This document shows, piece after piece, positions 52,171 through 60,134 of a DNA stretch of 64,000 bases. Where the stretch lies: contig NZ_QEWN01000111.1 in the NCBI RefSeq assembly GCF_006124995.1, positions 50,507-114,506 of the forward strand, read 5' to 3'. The notes beneath the pieces are model-generated. The model searched no databases, was not told the origin of the DNA, and saw nothing but the letters and a program-made list of their open reading frames with translations. The position numbers and the translations under genes were made by a program. The stretch's first letter is position 1; every line of letters begins with the position of its first letter. This DNA comes from Vibrio sp. Hep-1b-8. Lineage in GTDB: Bacteria > Pseudomonadota > Gammaproteobacteria > Enterobacterales > Vibrionaceae.

Positions 52171-53835
52171 TTATGAGAAAAACTGGTTTAAGTTTTTAAA
52201 ACGGAAAACCGTACGTTCACATTCAGACTTGGTCGACTCCAATACTTGTTGAAGGTTCTGCAAGCTCGCCTCCATTACTCGTGGTAGTTCTTGATCAATA
52301 AAGCCGTGTGGTAACGCACCATGGAAGTTAGAGCGAACTTTGCGTAAGTGATGTTCGGCATTTTCTAGCTGTGACATCGCCTGCTCTGACTTAGTTAACC
52401 ACTCTTGATAAAGTGACTCATCTAGCCCCTTGTTGGTTACGACAGAGACCAACACAGCGCGATTAGCAATATCTTTGATAACAAGATTATTCGCCGCATC
52501 GAGGTCGAAGCGCAGACGACACATATTGGTGTTCTGATTAACATAGCCATAGACATCACCCTGACCATCTTTAATCACTCGCTCTAACTCATTCTTAGGC
52601 ACGTATACCCAACGGCTGTCGCCCTTCTCCGATTCGGAAACCGACATATTGCTTTGGAGTAAAACCAACTTGACCAAATCAAATGCGCTGCCAACTTTGT
52701 AGCTCTTGGCATTTGAAATATCGTAGCTGTGAATCTGCTTCTTAATCAGACCCGTTGTTGTTTCTGTACCCAGTGTTATGCCAAATTGTGACTCCAGCGC
52801 TTCTTGAATATCGCCAAGCTCTTCGCGACACAGGGTGATTTGTTGCTCGACTTCCTGTTGGTCAAACGCGTGATTAAGAGCAAACTGCTTGATGACATTA
52901 CGCACAACATCACGTGATTCAGGACTGTTCCACAAACAATCTTGCAGCAGGAGTAAATCAAGAGGATTAATTGAATCACGACCGTTGAAATAAGCACTCG
53001 CTTTAAGGAGTTTTACCGCCTTCTTCCAGCGACGGTCTGAGACATACATGTCGGTATCGGCAACATCGCCTCCCGTTGTTGAGGTCGCCGCATTCTCTAG
53101 CATCGTTTTCAGTTCGAAAAGTTTTTCGAACACCTCATCTGACAATTCAAGTTTATCCAATTCGGACTGCCACTGATGATACTCTTCATCGGTAATCGCA
53201 AGACCTTCCGGAATAGCGGCTTCTTGTGGTGTACCAACCGTTAACATCGACTTAAAGTTATTCTTGTTCTGAATGCGATTGACGAACACTCGTACTAGCA
53301 TTCGGTCATATAGCGCTTCTAGCCCACTATCTTCATCCGGTAGTTCATTGGAGGCTGACACCAACAAACGCATTGGTACTCGATGGATATCGCTGCCATT
53401 TTTAAACGTTTTTTCGTTAACCACCGTAAGTAGCGTGTTAAGAATTGCTGGGCCTGCTTTCCAGATTTCGTCAAGAAACACCACTTGCGCTGTCGGCAAA
53501 TAGCCCTCAGTTAGACGTAGATAACGACCGTTGTCTTTGAGTTCCTGAATACTAAGTGGGCCAAACACCTCTTCAGGCGTCGAAAATCTGGTCATTAAGT
53601 ATTCAAAATAAGAAGAGTTGTCAAAGGCTTGAATAAGACGTTTCGCAATCAGACTCTTGGCAATACCCGGAGGGCCAAGTAAGAAAACACTTTCACCCGC
53701 TAGCGCTGCTAGCAAACAGAGCTTGATGGTTTCTTCTCTTTCATACACACCATCAGAAAGCGCTTGAGCCAATTTACTGATCCGTTCAGAGAGCAATGCT
53801 TTTTGTGAGTGAGACACTCGATTTGGGCTAATCAT
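52171..53835 (-). CDS. ravA: RavA, MoxR-type AAA+ ATPase
   Basis: The product has 554 residues. AAA+ motifs are [17 protein letters not shown] (Walker A), [17 protein letters not shown] (Walker B), a sensor-1-like [26 protein letters not shown], and a helical lid. The C-terminal LARA-type and helical region agree with RavA. It forms ring hexamers acting as a chaperone-like ATPase with ViaA. AGGAGAG precedes the ATG. A palindrome upstream may carry the promoter or an operator. Confidence 0.94.
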   Translation of the reverse strand: MISPNRVSHSQKALLSERISKLAQALSDGVYEREETIKLCLLAALAGESVFLLGPPGIAKSLIAKRLIQAFDNSSYFEYLMTRFSTPEEVFGPLSIQELKDNGRYLRLTEGYLPTAQVVFLDEIWKAGPAILNTLLTVVNEKTFKNGSDIHRVPMRLLVSASNELPDEDSGLEALYDRMLVRVFVNRIQNKNNFKSMLTVGTPQEAAIPEGLAITDEEYHQWQSELDKLELSDEVFEKLFELKTMLENAATSTTGGDVADTDMYVSDRRWKKAVKLLKASAYFNGRDSINPLDLLLLQDCLWNSPESRDVVRNVIKQFALNHAFDQQEVEQQITLCREELGDIQEALESQFGITLGTETTTGLIKKQIHSYDISNAKSYKVGSAFDLVKLVLLQSNMSVSESEKGDSRWVYVPKNELERVIKDGQGDVYGYVNQNTNMCRLRFDLDAANNLVIKDIANRAVLVSVVTNKGLDESLYQEWLTKSEQAMSQLENAEHHLRKVRSNFHGALPHGFIDQELPRVMEASLQNLQQVLESTKSECERTVFRFKNLNQFFS

Positions 53836-53870
53836 TTTCGTGCTCTCCTAGGGACACCTTGAAACCTTGT

Positions 53871-53888
53871 ATGTATAATTTTATACAT
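53871..53888. promoter_or_regulatory. 18-bp palindrome in the ravA promoter region
   Basis: ATGTATAA-TT-TTATACAT is a perfect 8-bp inverted repeat 36-53 bp upstream of the ravA start. It overlaps TATA-like -10 sequence, so it could be an operator or part of the promoter. The rest of the 275-bp spacer to the Nudix gene shows nothing else. Confidence 0.4.
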
Positions 53889-54110
53889 TTGTTATCATTT
53901 TGTTACAAGTGCATTTTTTTTGATTGGACGGATCTTTATAGCAGAAGCGGTTTTTACGTAACGCCTAGAAATCAATGTTTGCACTTTTGATAGTTTAATC
54001 ACTGTTCTGCATAACCTACTCAGCAACTAGGAATGGAATTGATCTTTATCTCTGCAAGCCGAAGCTGTAATGTAGGCCAGTCTAGAGCTATGGACGAATA
54101 AAGCGATTCA

Positions 54111-54635
54111 ATGGAAAATCAAACCAAAACTATCCATTCGTGGAAAAGCATTTCTTTGATAGAAGAAAATCTGACGCTTCCCAATGGCAAAAACATCACC
54201 CACACCACCATTTCTCATCCTGGAGCGACTGTGATTCTTCCGATCGATAACGATGGACAGATCATTGTTATCAATCAGTACCGACCTTCATTGAAAAAAT
54301 GGCTTCTGGAGTTACCCGCTGGAACGCTAGAGAGTGGCGAACCCGTCGAGGTTTGTGCCCACAGAGAGCTTGAAGAAGAGACTGGTTACAGCGCAAAAAG
54401 CATGATATCTCTAGGACAGGTAACACCTCTCGCGGGTTTCTGTGATGAAATTCAATACCTATTCGTCGCGAAAGATCTGAGCCATACGCAACGTTACCAG
54501 TGCGACGAAGATGAGGTCATCGACGTTATCTCGCTATCGATAGAACAACTCGAACAAAAAATCATTCAAGGCGAAATCACCGATGCTAAAACGATCGCGT
54601 GTTTAAGCAAAGCCAAGCTATGTGGATATATTTAG
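54111..54635 (+). CDS. Nudix hydrolase, ADP-ribose pyrophosphatase-like
   Basis: The product has 174 residues. The Nudix box is complete: GTLESGEPVEVCAHRELEEETGY, fitting GX5EX7REUXEEXGU, with catalytic Glu residues present. IVINQYRPSLKKWLLELPAG before the box is the pattern of ADP-ribose and GDP-mannose pyrophosphatases (NudF/NudK type). It is cytoplasmic. The ltaE gene starts 11 bp downstream, so they are co-transcribed; a metabolic link is not obvious. Confidence 0.9.
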   Translation: MENQTKTIHSWKSISLIEENLTLPNGKNITHTTISHPGATVILPIDNDGQIIVINQYRPSLKKWLLELPAGTLESGEPVEVCAHRELEEETGYSAKSMISLGQVTPLAGFCDEIQYLFVAKDLSHTQRYQCDEDEVIDVISLSIEQLEQKIIQGEITDAKTIACLSKAKLCGYI

Positions 54636-54646
54636 GAGATTAATTT

Positions 54647-55654
54647 ATGGATTTTCGTTCTGATACCGTAACCAAACCAACCGAAGCAATGCGCAAAGCG
54701 ATGAGTGAAGCGCTTGTCGGTGATGATGTTTATGGTGATGACCCAACCGTTAATGAGTTGGAGCAATGGGCTGCGCAGCGACACGGTTTCGAAGCCGCAC
54801 TATTTACCACATCGGGTACTCAGGCGAATCTACTTGGCTTAATGGCTCACTGTCAGCGCGGCGATGAGTATTTATGTGGTCAGCAAGCGCACAACTATAA
54901 GTACGAAGCTGGAGGTGCCGCAGTACTTGGCTCAATTCAACCTCAGCCGATTGAAAACAACCCAGACGGGACGCTCGATTTTGCAAAGCTCGCAGCAGCG
55001 ATCAAACCGGATGACTCACACTTTGCCCGAACTAAATTACTCAGCCTCGAAAACACCATTAATGGCAAAGTGCTACCGCTTAGCTATTTGGCACAAGCGC
55101 GAGAGTTTGTTAATCACCACGGTTTAATGCTTCATCTTGACGGTGCGCGTGTTTACAACGCAGCAGTCGCACTGGATATCGATGTTAAAGAGATTGCCCA
55201 ATACTTTGATTCCATGACTATCTGCTTGTCAAAGGGACTCGCAGCACCGATTGGCTCTTTGCTGCTAGGCAGCAGCGAATTTATCGCCCGAGCTCGTCGC
55301 TTACGTAAAATGGTCGGTGGCGGTATGCGTCAGGCCGGTATTTTGGCAGCGGCCGGCAAACTCGCATTAACTGAGCAAGTTGAACAACTCAAGTTAGATC
55401 ATGCCAACGCAAAACGTCTTGCTGAAGGCCTAAGCAAGATCGATGGTTATCATGTTAAACCAGAGTTGGTAGAAACGAATATTGTGTTTGCCAAACTCGA
55501 TGAGAACATTGATATCAAACAGATCGCGGCAAAACTGGCAGACGATGGCATCACAGTCTCACCAGGAAATCCAATCCGCTTCGTCACTCATAAAGATGTC
55601 ACAGGCGAAGATATTGATACTTTGCTAGCAAAACTGGCACAGTACAGCCAATAA
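54647..55654 (+). CDS. ltaE: Low-specificity L-threonine aldolase
   Basis: This PLP enzyme cleaves L-threonine or L-allo-threonine to glycine and acetaldehyde. The product has 335 residues. It opens MDFRSDTVTKPTEAMRKAM and has GDDVYGDDPTVNELEQ, LHLDGARVYNAAVAL (PLP-binding Asp) and MTICLSKGLAAPIGSLLLG with the PLP lysine. It is 11 bp after the Nudix gene and has a terminator. It is the second threonine-to-glycine route in the window, besides kbl-tdh. Confidence 0.95.
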   Translation: MDFRSDTVTKPTEAMRKAMSEALVGDDVYGDDPTVNELEQWAAQRHGFEAALFTTSGTQANLLGLMAHCQRGDEYLCGQQAHNYKYEAGGAAVLGSIQPQPIENNPDGTLDFAKLAAAIKPDDSHFARTKLLSLENTINGKVLPLSYLAQAREFVNHHGLMLHLDGARVYNAAVALDIDVKEIAQYFDSMTICLSKGLAAPIGSLLLGSSEFIARARRLRKMVGGGMRQAGILAAAGKLALTEQVEQLKLDHANAKRLAEGLSKIDGYHVKPELVETNIVFAKLDENIDIKQIAAKLADDGITVSPGNPIRFVTHKDVTGEDIDTLLAKLAQYSQ

Positions 55655-55670
55655 TGACTTCAAACTCTTG

Positions 55671-55696
55671 AGCTTCCCCTTAGGGGAAGCTTTATT
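55671..55696 (+). terminator. Rho-independent terminator after ltaE
   Basis: AGCTTCCCC / GGGGAAGCT is a 9-bp perfect stem with a TTA loop, followed by TTATT. Confidence 0.8.
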
Positions 55697-55728
55697 CTAG
55701 CTCCATCATTGTTTACCGAGTTCAACTG

Positions 55729-56037
55729 ATGGCAAGAGTCTTCTTACTTCTACTGTTATTGTCACCCTTCTCTCAAGCTGAGTTATTCGGCGACCCAGAA
55801 CTGGGCAAAATCAAAGCGCCAAGCTGCGTCTTTTGTCATGGTCAAACAGGGCAAGCGGTTAAGCCGTCTTACCCTAACATCAATGGTCAAAACGCTCAGT
55901 ATCTATACCAATCTATGAAAGATTATCAGCAAGGTAATCGGACTGGACCACTGGCAGAAATGATGAAAGGTCAGCTTTCGCGCCTTAATGATCAAGATCT
56001 AAAAGACATTGCCGCTTACTTCTCCAGTCAAAACTAA
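55729..56037 (+). CDS. Periplasmic class I cytochrome c
   Basis: The 102-residue product has a signal peptide ending FSQA, then GDPELGKIKAPSCVFCHGQTGQ with the CVFCH haem c attachment site. The distal axial methionine is likely in PLAEMMKGQLSRL. The ending LNDQDLKDIAAYFSSQN is the class I C-terminal helix. It resembles single-haem halves of cytochrome c4/c5 proteins. It would carry electrons in the periplasm; its partner is unknown. Confidence 0.9.
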   Translation: MARVFLLLLLLSPFSQAELFGDPELGKIKAPSCVFCHGQTGQAVKPSYPNINGQNAQYLYQSMKDYQQGNRTGPLAEMMKGQLSRLNDQDLKDIAAYFSSQN

Positions 56038-56103
56038 CGTCGGCAAATAGAACAAAGCCTTTTCCTCGGGATGCTTTCCCCGCCGTAATACCAAAAGACG
56101 CTG

Positions 56104-56370
56104 AATGCTGTAGATAGCCGGTGCGCCCATCTTACTTCTCTACTACCAGAAGAGAGTGAAGCCGTACTTCTTGGCTCTGCAATGTTGGGCTCCGTTGCCG
56201 CAGGGTTCTACAGTGATATTCCAGATGCAATGAATGCGATGAGTCGGATAAGCAAAAGCGTGATGCCTCAGACAGAGAAAATAAAACACTTTTATGATGC
56301 TAAGTACAAAATTTTCCACAAAATGTACGAGGACGATGTTCAATACAAACGTCTAATGGAAGCGTTTTAA
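56104..56370 (+). pseudogene. 3' remnant of an FGGY-type pentulose (ribulo-) kinase gene
   Basis: An in-frame segment LLPEESEAVLLGSAMLGSVAAGFYSDIPDAM continues through MSRISKSVMPQTEKIKHFYDAKYKIFHKMYEDD and ends at a TAA at 56370. This is the extreme C-terminus of FGGY pentulose kinases: the PEESEAVLLGSAMLG ATP-binding stretch and the terminal helix. No kinase precedes it; the upstream codons lose the family pattern after about 20 residues, and the previous gene is an unrelated cytochrome. A terminator remains behind it. The rest of the gene was lost, presumably when neighbouring DNA was exchanged. Confidence 0.75.
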
Positions 56371-56377
56371 AACACCA

Positions 56378-56407
56378 AACCCAAGGCTCACCACCTTGGG
56401 TTTTCTA
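56378..56407 (+). terminator. Terminator kept behind the kinase remnant
   Basis: AACCCAAGG / CCTTGGGTT is a 9-bp stem with a 7-nt loop and a following TTCTACTT. Confidence 0.65.
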
Positions 56408-56447
56408 CTTCTGGGTACAGATAAGCGATACCATCACATTGGCTCAC

Positions 56448-56550
56448 TCACCCCTTAGATAAATGATTTAGTTGTTGATGCGTTGATGCTTGCCAGTTAA
56501 ACGGCATGCTAATCAGTACCGTGATGGTGTCAACCAGTACTGCCACGCAA
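56448..56550 (-). pseudogene. Distal leftover copy of the effector C-terminal tail
   Basis: The frame VDTITVLISMPFNWQAS-THQQL repeats the effector tail, then diverges to NHLSKG and a stop, unlike the other copies that continue GYIASGKKQGD. It follows the last immunity-like gene and has no immunity gene after it, so it marks the array end. Its different ending suggests it came from a different effector allele or was truncated. Confidence 0.7.
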
Positions 56551-56580
56551 ATCTGATGAGTTTGTGAGAAAGCGAGAACG

Positions 56581-57312
56581 TTACTCTGTAGCACTCTCTT
56601 CATCTTGCTGATAAATTGAATGTTTGAATTGATCATTAAGTCTTTTGATTTTGACGACCTCAAGCTCATGGAAAAGTGAGTACAAATTATTTAACAACGC
56701 TTGCTTTTCTTCGAGAGTCGATGTGAATATCAATCCCTTGTATCCCATTTGACCTTTTTCAGGAATCGTAAAAGAAAGTACGTTATCGTTGATTAAATTA
56801 AAAACGACACTGCGATCATCAATTAACAGACAGCACTTATCAACGGTTGGCTTAAAATTGGTCATCCCAAATGACATCAGTGCAAATGCCCCCGCACCCA
56901 CTAAGGCTAACGGGCCAAGTAACAAAACCGCAATAACACACACCACAATTCCCACCCACGCAAAGCCGCGCACGATTTTATACGCCACCTCTGGGATCAT
57001 ATCTTGCTCCGTGTAATGAATACCCAGTGCGGTTAAGTGATAACAGCGATGTTTATCAGGCCCGAACAAGTACCTTGATACAAACACCATTATTAAACCA
57101 GCTGATGAAAACAGCCAAAAACCAGATTGATAAATAGCATCATCTTCTACGACTAATAAGAACAACGGGAATAGTGAGCCAGCCAATATCGCTGTGCACC
57201 ACTCTATTAAGTGACTATACTTCCCCTCTCCACCTATATATTCCCAAGAGTACGCTATCTCAACGTTATAAAGTTGTTCCTTTAGAGACTCTATGCTTTG
57301 GTTATTCTTCAT
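56581..57312 (-). CDS. Immunity-like membrane protein, array copy D (N1-C2 type)
   Basis: The 243-residue protein has a hydrophilic N-terminus (MKNNQSIESLKEQLYNVEIAYSWEY), two membrane helices around residues 36-82, the invariant GIHYTEQDMIPEVAYKIVRG loop, another hydrophobic stretch (WVGIVVCVIAVLLLGPLALVGAGAFALM) and a soluble C-terminal domain ending QQDEESATE. It is a paralogue of the three upstream genes. The N-terminal half resembles copy A (WE-IG-G-YS...FL..V) and the C-terminal half copy B (RSVVFNL...STL..K.ALL). Its ATG overlaps the stop of a leftover effector tail. By position after a VasX-like effector the family should be immunity proteins (place of TsiV2 in V. cholerae), but this is inference. 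Confidence 0.8.
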   Translation of the reverse strand: MKNNQSIESLKEQLYNVEIAYSWEYIGGEGKYSHLIEWCTAILAGSLFPLFLLVVEDDAIYQSGFWLFSSAGLIMVFVSRYLFGPDKHRCYHLTALGIHYTEQDMIPEVAYKIVRGFAWVGIVVCVIAVLLLGPLALVGAGAFALMSFGMTNFKPTVDKCCLLIDDRSVVFNLINDNVLSFTIPEKGQMGYKGLIFTSTLEEKQALLNNLYSLFHELEVVKIKRLNDQFKHSIYQQDEESATE

Positions 57313-57484
57313 TGGTCTATTCTCACTTCAATAATACGAGTGCCAAATTCTTTTGGCGCAGGCTCTACGGTTAAATCACCTTGTTTTTTACCTGACGCTA
57401 TATAGCCCAGTTGTTGATGTTTTGAGGCTTGCCAGTTAAACGGCATGCTAACTAACAATGTAATGGTATCGTCCGTGCTGCCAC
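57309..57484 (-). pseudogene. Leftover effector C-terminal tail before copy D
   Basis: GGSTDDTITLLVSMPFNW and the following QASKHQQLGYIASGKKQGD repeat the effector tail, ending RIIEVRIDQ. The TGA stop overlaps the ATG of copy D (ATGA). It keeps four residues more of the effector than other leftovers (GGSTD). It lacks a start codon of its own with a ribosome site. Confidence 0.8.
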
Positions 57485-57518
57485 CCAAATTTAATCACTC
57501 TGTGAGAAAGCGAGAGCG

Positions 57519-58256
57519 TTACTCTGTTGCACTCTCTTCATCTTGCTGATAAACAGGGTGTTTATATTGGTCATTAAGTCTTTTGATTTTGACGATCTCT
57601 ATGTTGGGAAAAGTCTTTTTTAAGTAAGCAAGTAACTCTTCTTTTTGCTCAGGGAATATAAAAATATCACCGGAGTAAGCAAGAGTTCCTATATCTGGGG
57701 TTGTAAATGAAACGACACCATCGTTTATTAGATTAAAAGCGACGCTACGTTCGTCCATGAGAAGATAAGATTTAATTACCTCTGGCTGAAAATTGGTCAT
57801 CCCAAATGACATCAGTGCAAATGCCCCTGCACCCACTAAGGCTAACGGGCCAAGTAGCAAAACCGCAATAATACACACCACAATTCCCACCCAAGCAAAG
57901 CCGCGCACGATTTTATACGCCACCTCTGGGATCATATCCTGCTCTGTATAGTGAATACCGATTGAGGTTAAGTGATAACAGCGGAGCTTATCGGGTAAAT
58001 ACAAATATCTTGAGGCCAGCATCATCATTGTTGTGAGGGCAAAAAGCCCCCAAAAAGCGAGTGAGTCCACTGTTAGCCCATCGAGAACAAACCAAAAAAA
58101 GCCGAACAATGAATAACAGATTAATATCGACGTTCCCCAATTTATTAAATGGCCGTGTTTGCCAATTATCGATGACCCTTTGTGTTCCCAAGAATACGCT
58201 ACCTCAGCGTTATAAAGTTGTTCCTTAAGGGACTCGATGTCTTGTTTACTCTTCAT
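57519..58256 (-). CDS. Immunity-like membrane protein, array copy C (N2-C1 type)
   Basis: This 245-residue paralogue starts MKSKQDIESLKEQLYNAEVAYSWEHKG. Membrane helices cover residues ~36-85 (SLFGFFWFVLDGLTVD, FALTTMMMLASRYLYL). The invariant EQDMIPEVAYKIVRGFAWVGIVVC core follows, then the C-terminal soluble part SVAFNLINDGVVSF ... EQKEELLAYLKKTFPNIEIVKIKRLNDQYKHPVY. The N-terminal half is of the type found in copy B, and the C-terminal half is nearly identical to copy A, so the gene is a chimera of the two. The start overlaps the preceding leftover tail's stop. Confidence 0.8.
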   Translation of the reverse strand: MKSKQDIESLKEQLYNAEVAYSWEHKGSSIIGKHGHLINWGTSILICYSLFGFFWFVLDGLTVDSLAFWGLFALTTMMMLASRYLYLPDKLRCYHLTSIGIHYTEQDMIPEVAYKIVRGFAWVGIVVCIIAVLLLGPLALVGAGAFALMSFGMTNFQPEVIKSYLLMDERSVAFNLINDGVVSFTTPDIGTLAYSGDIFIFPEQKEELLAYLKKTFPNIEIVKIKRLNDQYKHPVYQQDEESATE

Positions 58257-58430
58257 TCGTCAATTCTCACTTCAATAAGACGAGTGCCAAATTCTTTTGG
58301 CTCAGGCTCTACGGTTAAATCACCTTGTTTTTTACCTGACGCTATATAGCCCAGTTGTTGATGTTTTGAGGCTTGCCAGTTAAACGGCATGCTAACCAGT
58401 ACCGTGATGGTGTCAACCAGTACTGCCACG
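58253..58430 (-). pseudogene. Leftover effector C-terminal tail before copy C
   Basis: VDTITVLVSMPFNWQASKHQQ ... EPKEFGTRLIEVRIDE repeats the effector tail and stops with TGA overlapping the copy C ATG. The frame is open further upstream into the end of copy B, so a short fused peptide from an ATG at 58519 is possible. Confidence 0.8.
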
Positions 58431-58463
58431 CAAATCTGATGAGTTTGTGAGAAAGCGAGAACG

Positions 58464-59198
58464 TTACTCTGTAGCACTCTCTTCATCTTGCTGATAAATC
58501 GGGTGCTTATACTTATCATTCAGCTTTTTTATTTCGACTATTTCAATTTCAGGGAAAGCCGACTTTAGATGAGAAAGTAACGCTGTTTTTTGATCAAGCG
58601 TCGAAATAAAAACAGTCCCTATATAATCAAATGTTTCTCGATTAGGGCTTCCAAATGACAGCACTGAGTCATGATTTAGATTAAACACGACACTGCGATC
58701 ATCTATAAGCACATAAGACTTATCAACGGTTGGTTTAAAATTGGTCATCCCAAATGACATCAGTGCAAATGCCCCCGCACCCACTAAGGCTAACGGGCCA
58801 AGTAAAAAAACCGCAATAAAACACACCAAAATTCCCACCCACGCCAAACCACGCACGATTTTATAAGCCACCTCTGGGATCATATCTTGCTCCGTGTAAT
58901 GAATACCCCGTGAGGTTAAGTGATAACAGCGATGTTTATCAGGAAAATACAGATACCTTGTTATCAATACCATCATGGTCATTAAAGCAAAAGCTACCCA
59001 AAACATCGGGGTATCTACGGTAAAATCATCAAGAACAAGCCAAAAAAAGCCAAATATTGAACAGCCAACAAATATTGCCATTCCCCATATCCCTAGACGA
59101 TCGTATTTACCGCCATATCCTTTGTGCTCCCAAGAGTAGGCTATCTCAACGTTATAAAGTTGTTCCTTTAGAGACTCTATACTTTGATCATTATTCAT
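58464..59198 (-). CDS. Immunity-like membrane protein, array copy B (N2-C2 type)
   Basis: The 244-residue paralogue begins MNNDQSIESLKEQLYNVEIAYSWEHKGYGGKYD. Hydrophobic helices include FGFFWLVLDDFTVD and FALMTMMVLITRYLY. The shared core GIHYTEQDMIPEVAYKIVRGLAWVGILVCFIAVFLLGPLAL is slightly more diverged than in other copies. The C-terminal soluble part has RSVVFNLNHDSVLSF and STLDQKTALLSHLKSAFPEIEIVEIKKLND, ending HPIYQQDEESATE. Start codon coupled to the upstream leftover tail (TAATG). Confidence 0.8.
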   Translation of the reverse strand: MNNDQSIESLKEQLYNVEIAYSWEHKGYGGKYDRLGIWGMAIFVGCSIFGFFWLVLDDFTVDTPMFWVAFALMTMMVLITRYLYFPDKHRCYHLTSRGIHYTEQDMIPEVAYKIVRGLAWVGILVCFIAVFLLGPLALVGAGAFALMSFGMTNFKPTVDKSYVLIDDRSVVFNLNHDSVLSFGSPNRETFDYIGTVFISTLDQKTALLSHLKSAFPEIEIVEIKKLNDKYKHPIYQQDEESATE

Positions 59199-59372
59199 TA
59201 GTCGATTCTCACTTCAATAAGACGAGTGCTAAATTCTTTTGGCGCAGGTTCTACGGTTAAATCACCTTGTTTTTTACCTGACGCTATATAGCCCAGTTGT
59301 TGATGTTTTGAGGCTTGCCAGCTAAACGGCATGCTAACCAGTATCGTGATGGTATCGACCAGTGCTGCCGCC
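59198..59372 (-). pseudogene. Leftover effector C-terminal tail before copy B
   Basis: VDTITILVSMPFSWQASKHQQ ... APKEFSTRLIEVRID repeats the effector tail; the stop TAA shares its last A with the copy B ATG. Upstream of it the sequence (ATTAAATTTGGGCGGCAGCAC) matches the junction before the copy D leftover. Confidence 0.8.
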
Positions 59373-59405
59373 CAAATTTAATCACTCTGTGAGAAAGCGA
59401 GAACG

Positions 59406-60134
59406 TTACTCCGTTGCACTCTCTTCATCTCGCTGATAAACAGGGTGTTTATATTGGTCATTAAGTCTTTTGATTTTGACGATCTCTATGTTGGGAAAAG
59501 TCTTTTTTAAGTAAGCAAGTAACTCTTCTTTTTGCTCAAGAGAGATATAGATATCACCTGAGAAGGCATGCACACCTTTCTCAGGAACAGCAAATGACAT
59601 CACACCATCGTTCGTTAGATTAAAGGCGACACTGCTATCATCAATTAACAGACAGCACTTATCAACGATTGGTTTAAAATTGGTCATCCCAAATGACATC
59701 AGTGCAAATGCCCCTGCACCGACAAGCGCCAAGGGGCCAAGTAACAAAACCGCAATAACACACACCACAATTCCCACCCAAGCAAAGCCGCGCACGATTT
59801 TATACGCCACCTCTGGGATCATATCTTGCTCTGTGTAATGGATACCCAGTGTAGTTAGGTGATAACAGCGATGCTTATCCGGAATAAACAAATATCTTGT
59901 TATCAAAACTCCTATTGTAGCCAAAACAAAACAAAACCAAAAACCTGCACTCCACATAGCGGTACTGCTCACCATCACTAAAAATATTGGTAAAAATAGG
60001 CCAATAAATAGAGCTAGGAGCCATCGAATAATTGGAGAATAATTTCCATCGGGACCAATATGCTCCCAACAATAAACTACCTTATCCTGGTACAACTTTT
60101 CTTTTAATGTTTCGATTCTGTCATTAGAGGTCAT
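59406..60134 (-). CDS. Immunity-like membrane protein, array copy A, cognate position (N1-C1 type)
   Basis: This 242-residue paralogue directly follows the effector, its ATG abutting the effector TAG. It starts MTSNDRIETLKEKLYQDKVVYCWEHIGPDGNYS. Helices include RWLLALFIGLFLPIFLVMV and FCFVLATIGVLITRYLF; then come the shared core EQDMIPEVAYKIVRGFAWVGIVVCVIAVLLLGPLAL and a C-terminal part SVAFNLTNDGVMSF ... EQKEELLAYLKKTFPNIEIVKIKRLNDQYKHPVY. By position it is the cognate immunity gene for the effector allele present here. The membrane location suits neutralising a pore-forming toxin in the inner membrane. Confidence 0.82.
   Translation of the reverse strand: MTSNDRIETLKEKLYQDKVVYCWEHIGPDGNYSPIIRWLLALFIGLFLPIFLVMVSSTAMWSAGFWFCFVLATIGVLITRYLFIPDKHRCYHLTTLGIHYTEQDMIPEVAYKIVRGFAWVGIVVCVIAVLLLGPLALVGAGAFALMSFGMTNFKPIVDKCCLLIDDSSVAFNLTNDGVMSFAVPEKGVHAFSGDIYISLEQKEELLAYLKKTFPNIEIVKIKRLNDQYKHPVYQRDEESATE

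Noticed and set aside
58253..58519. An independent small gene formed by the leftover tail and the end of copy B
   Set aside because: It has an ATG, but the first half is only the out-of-frame end of copy B; more likely a leftover tail that happens to be open upstream.
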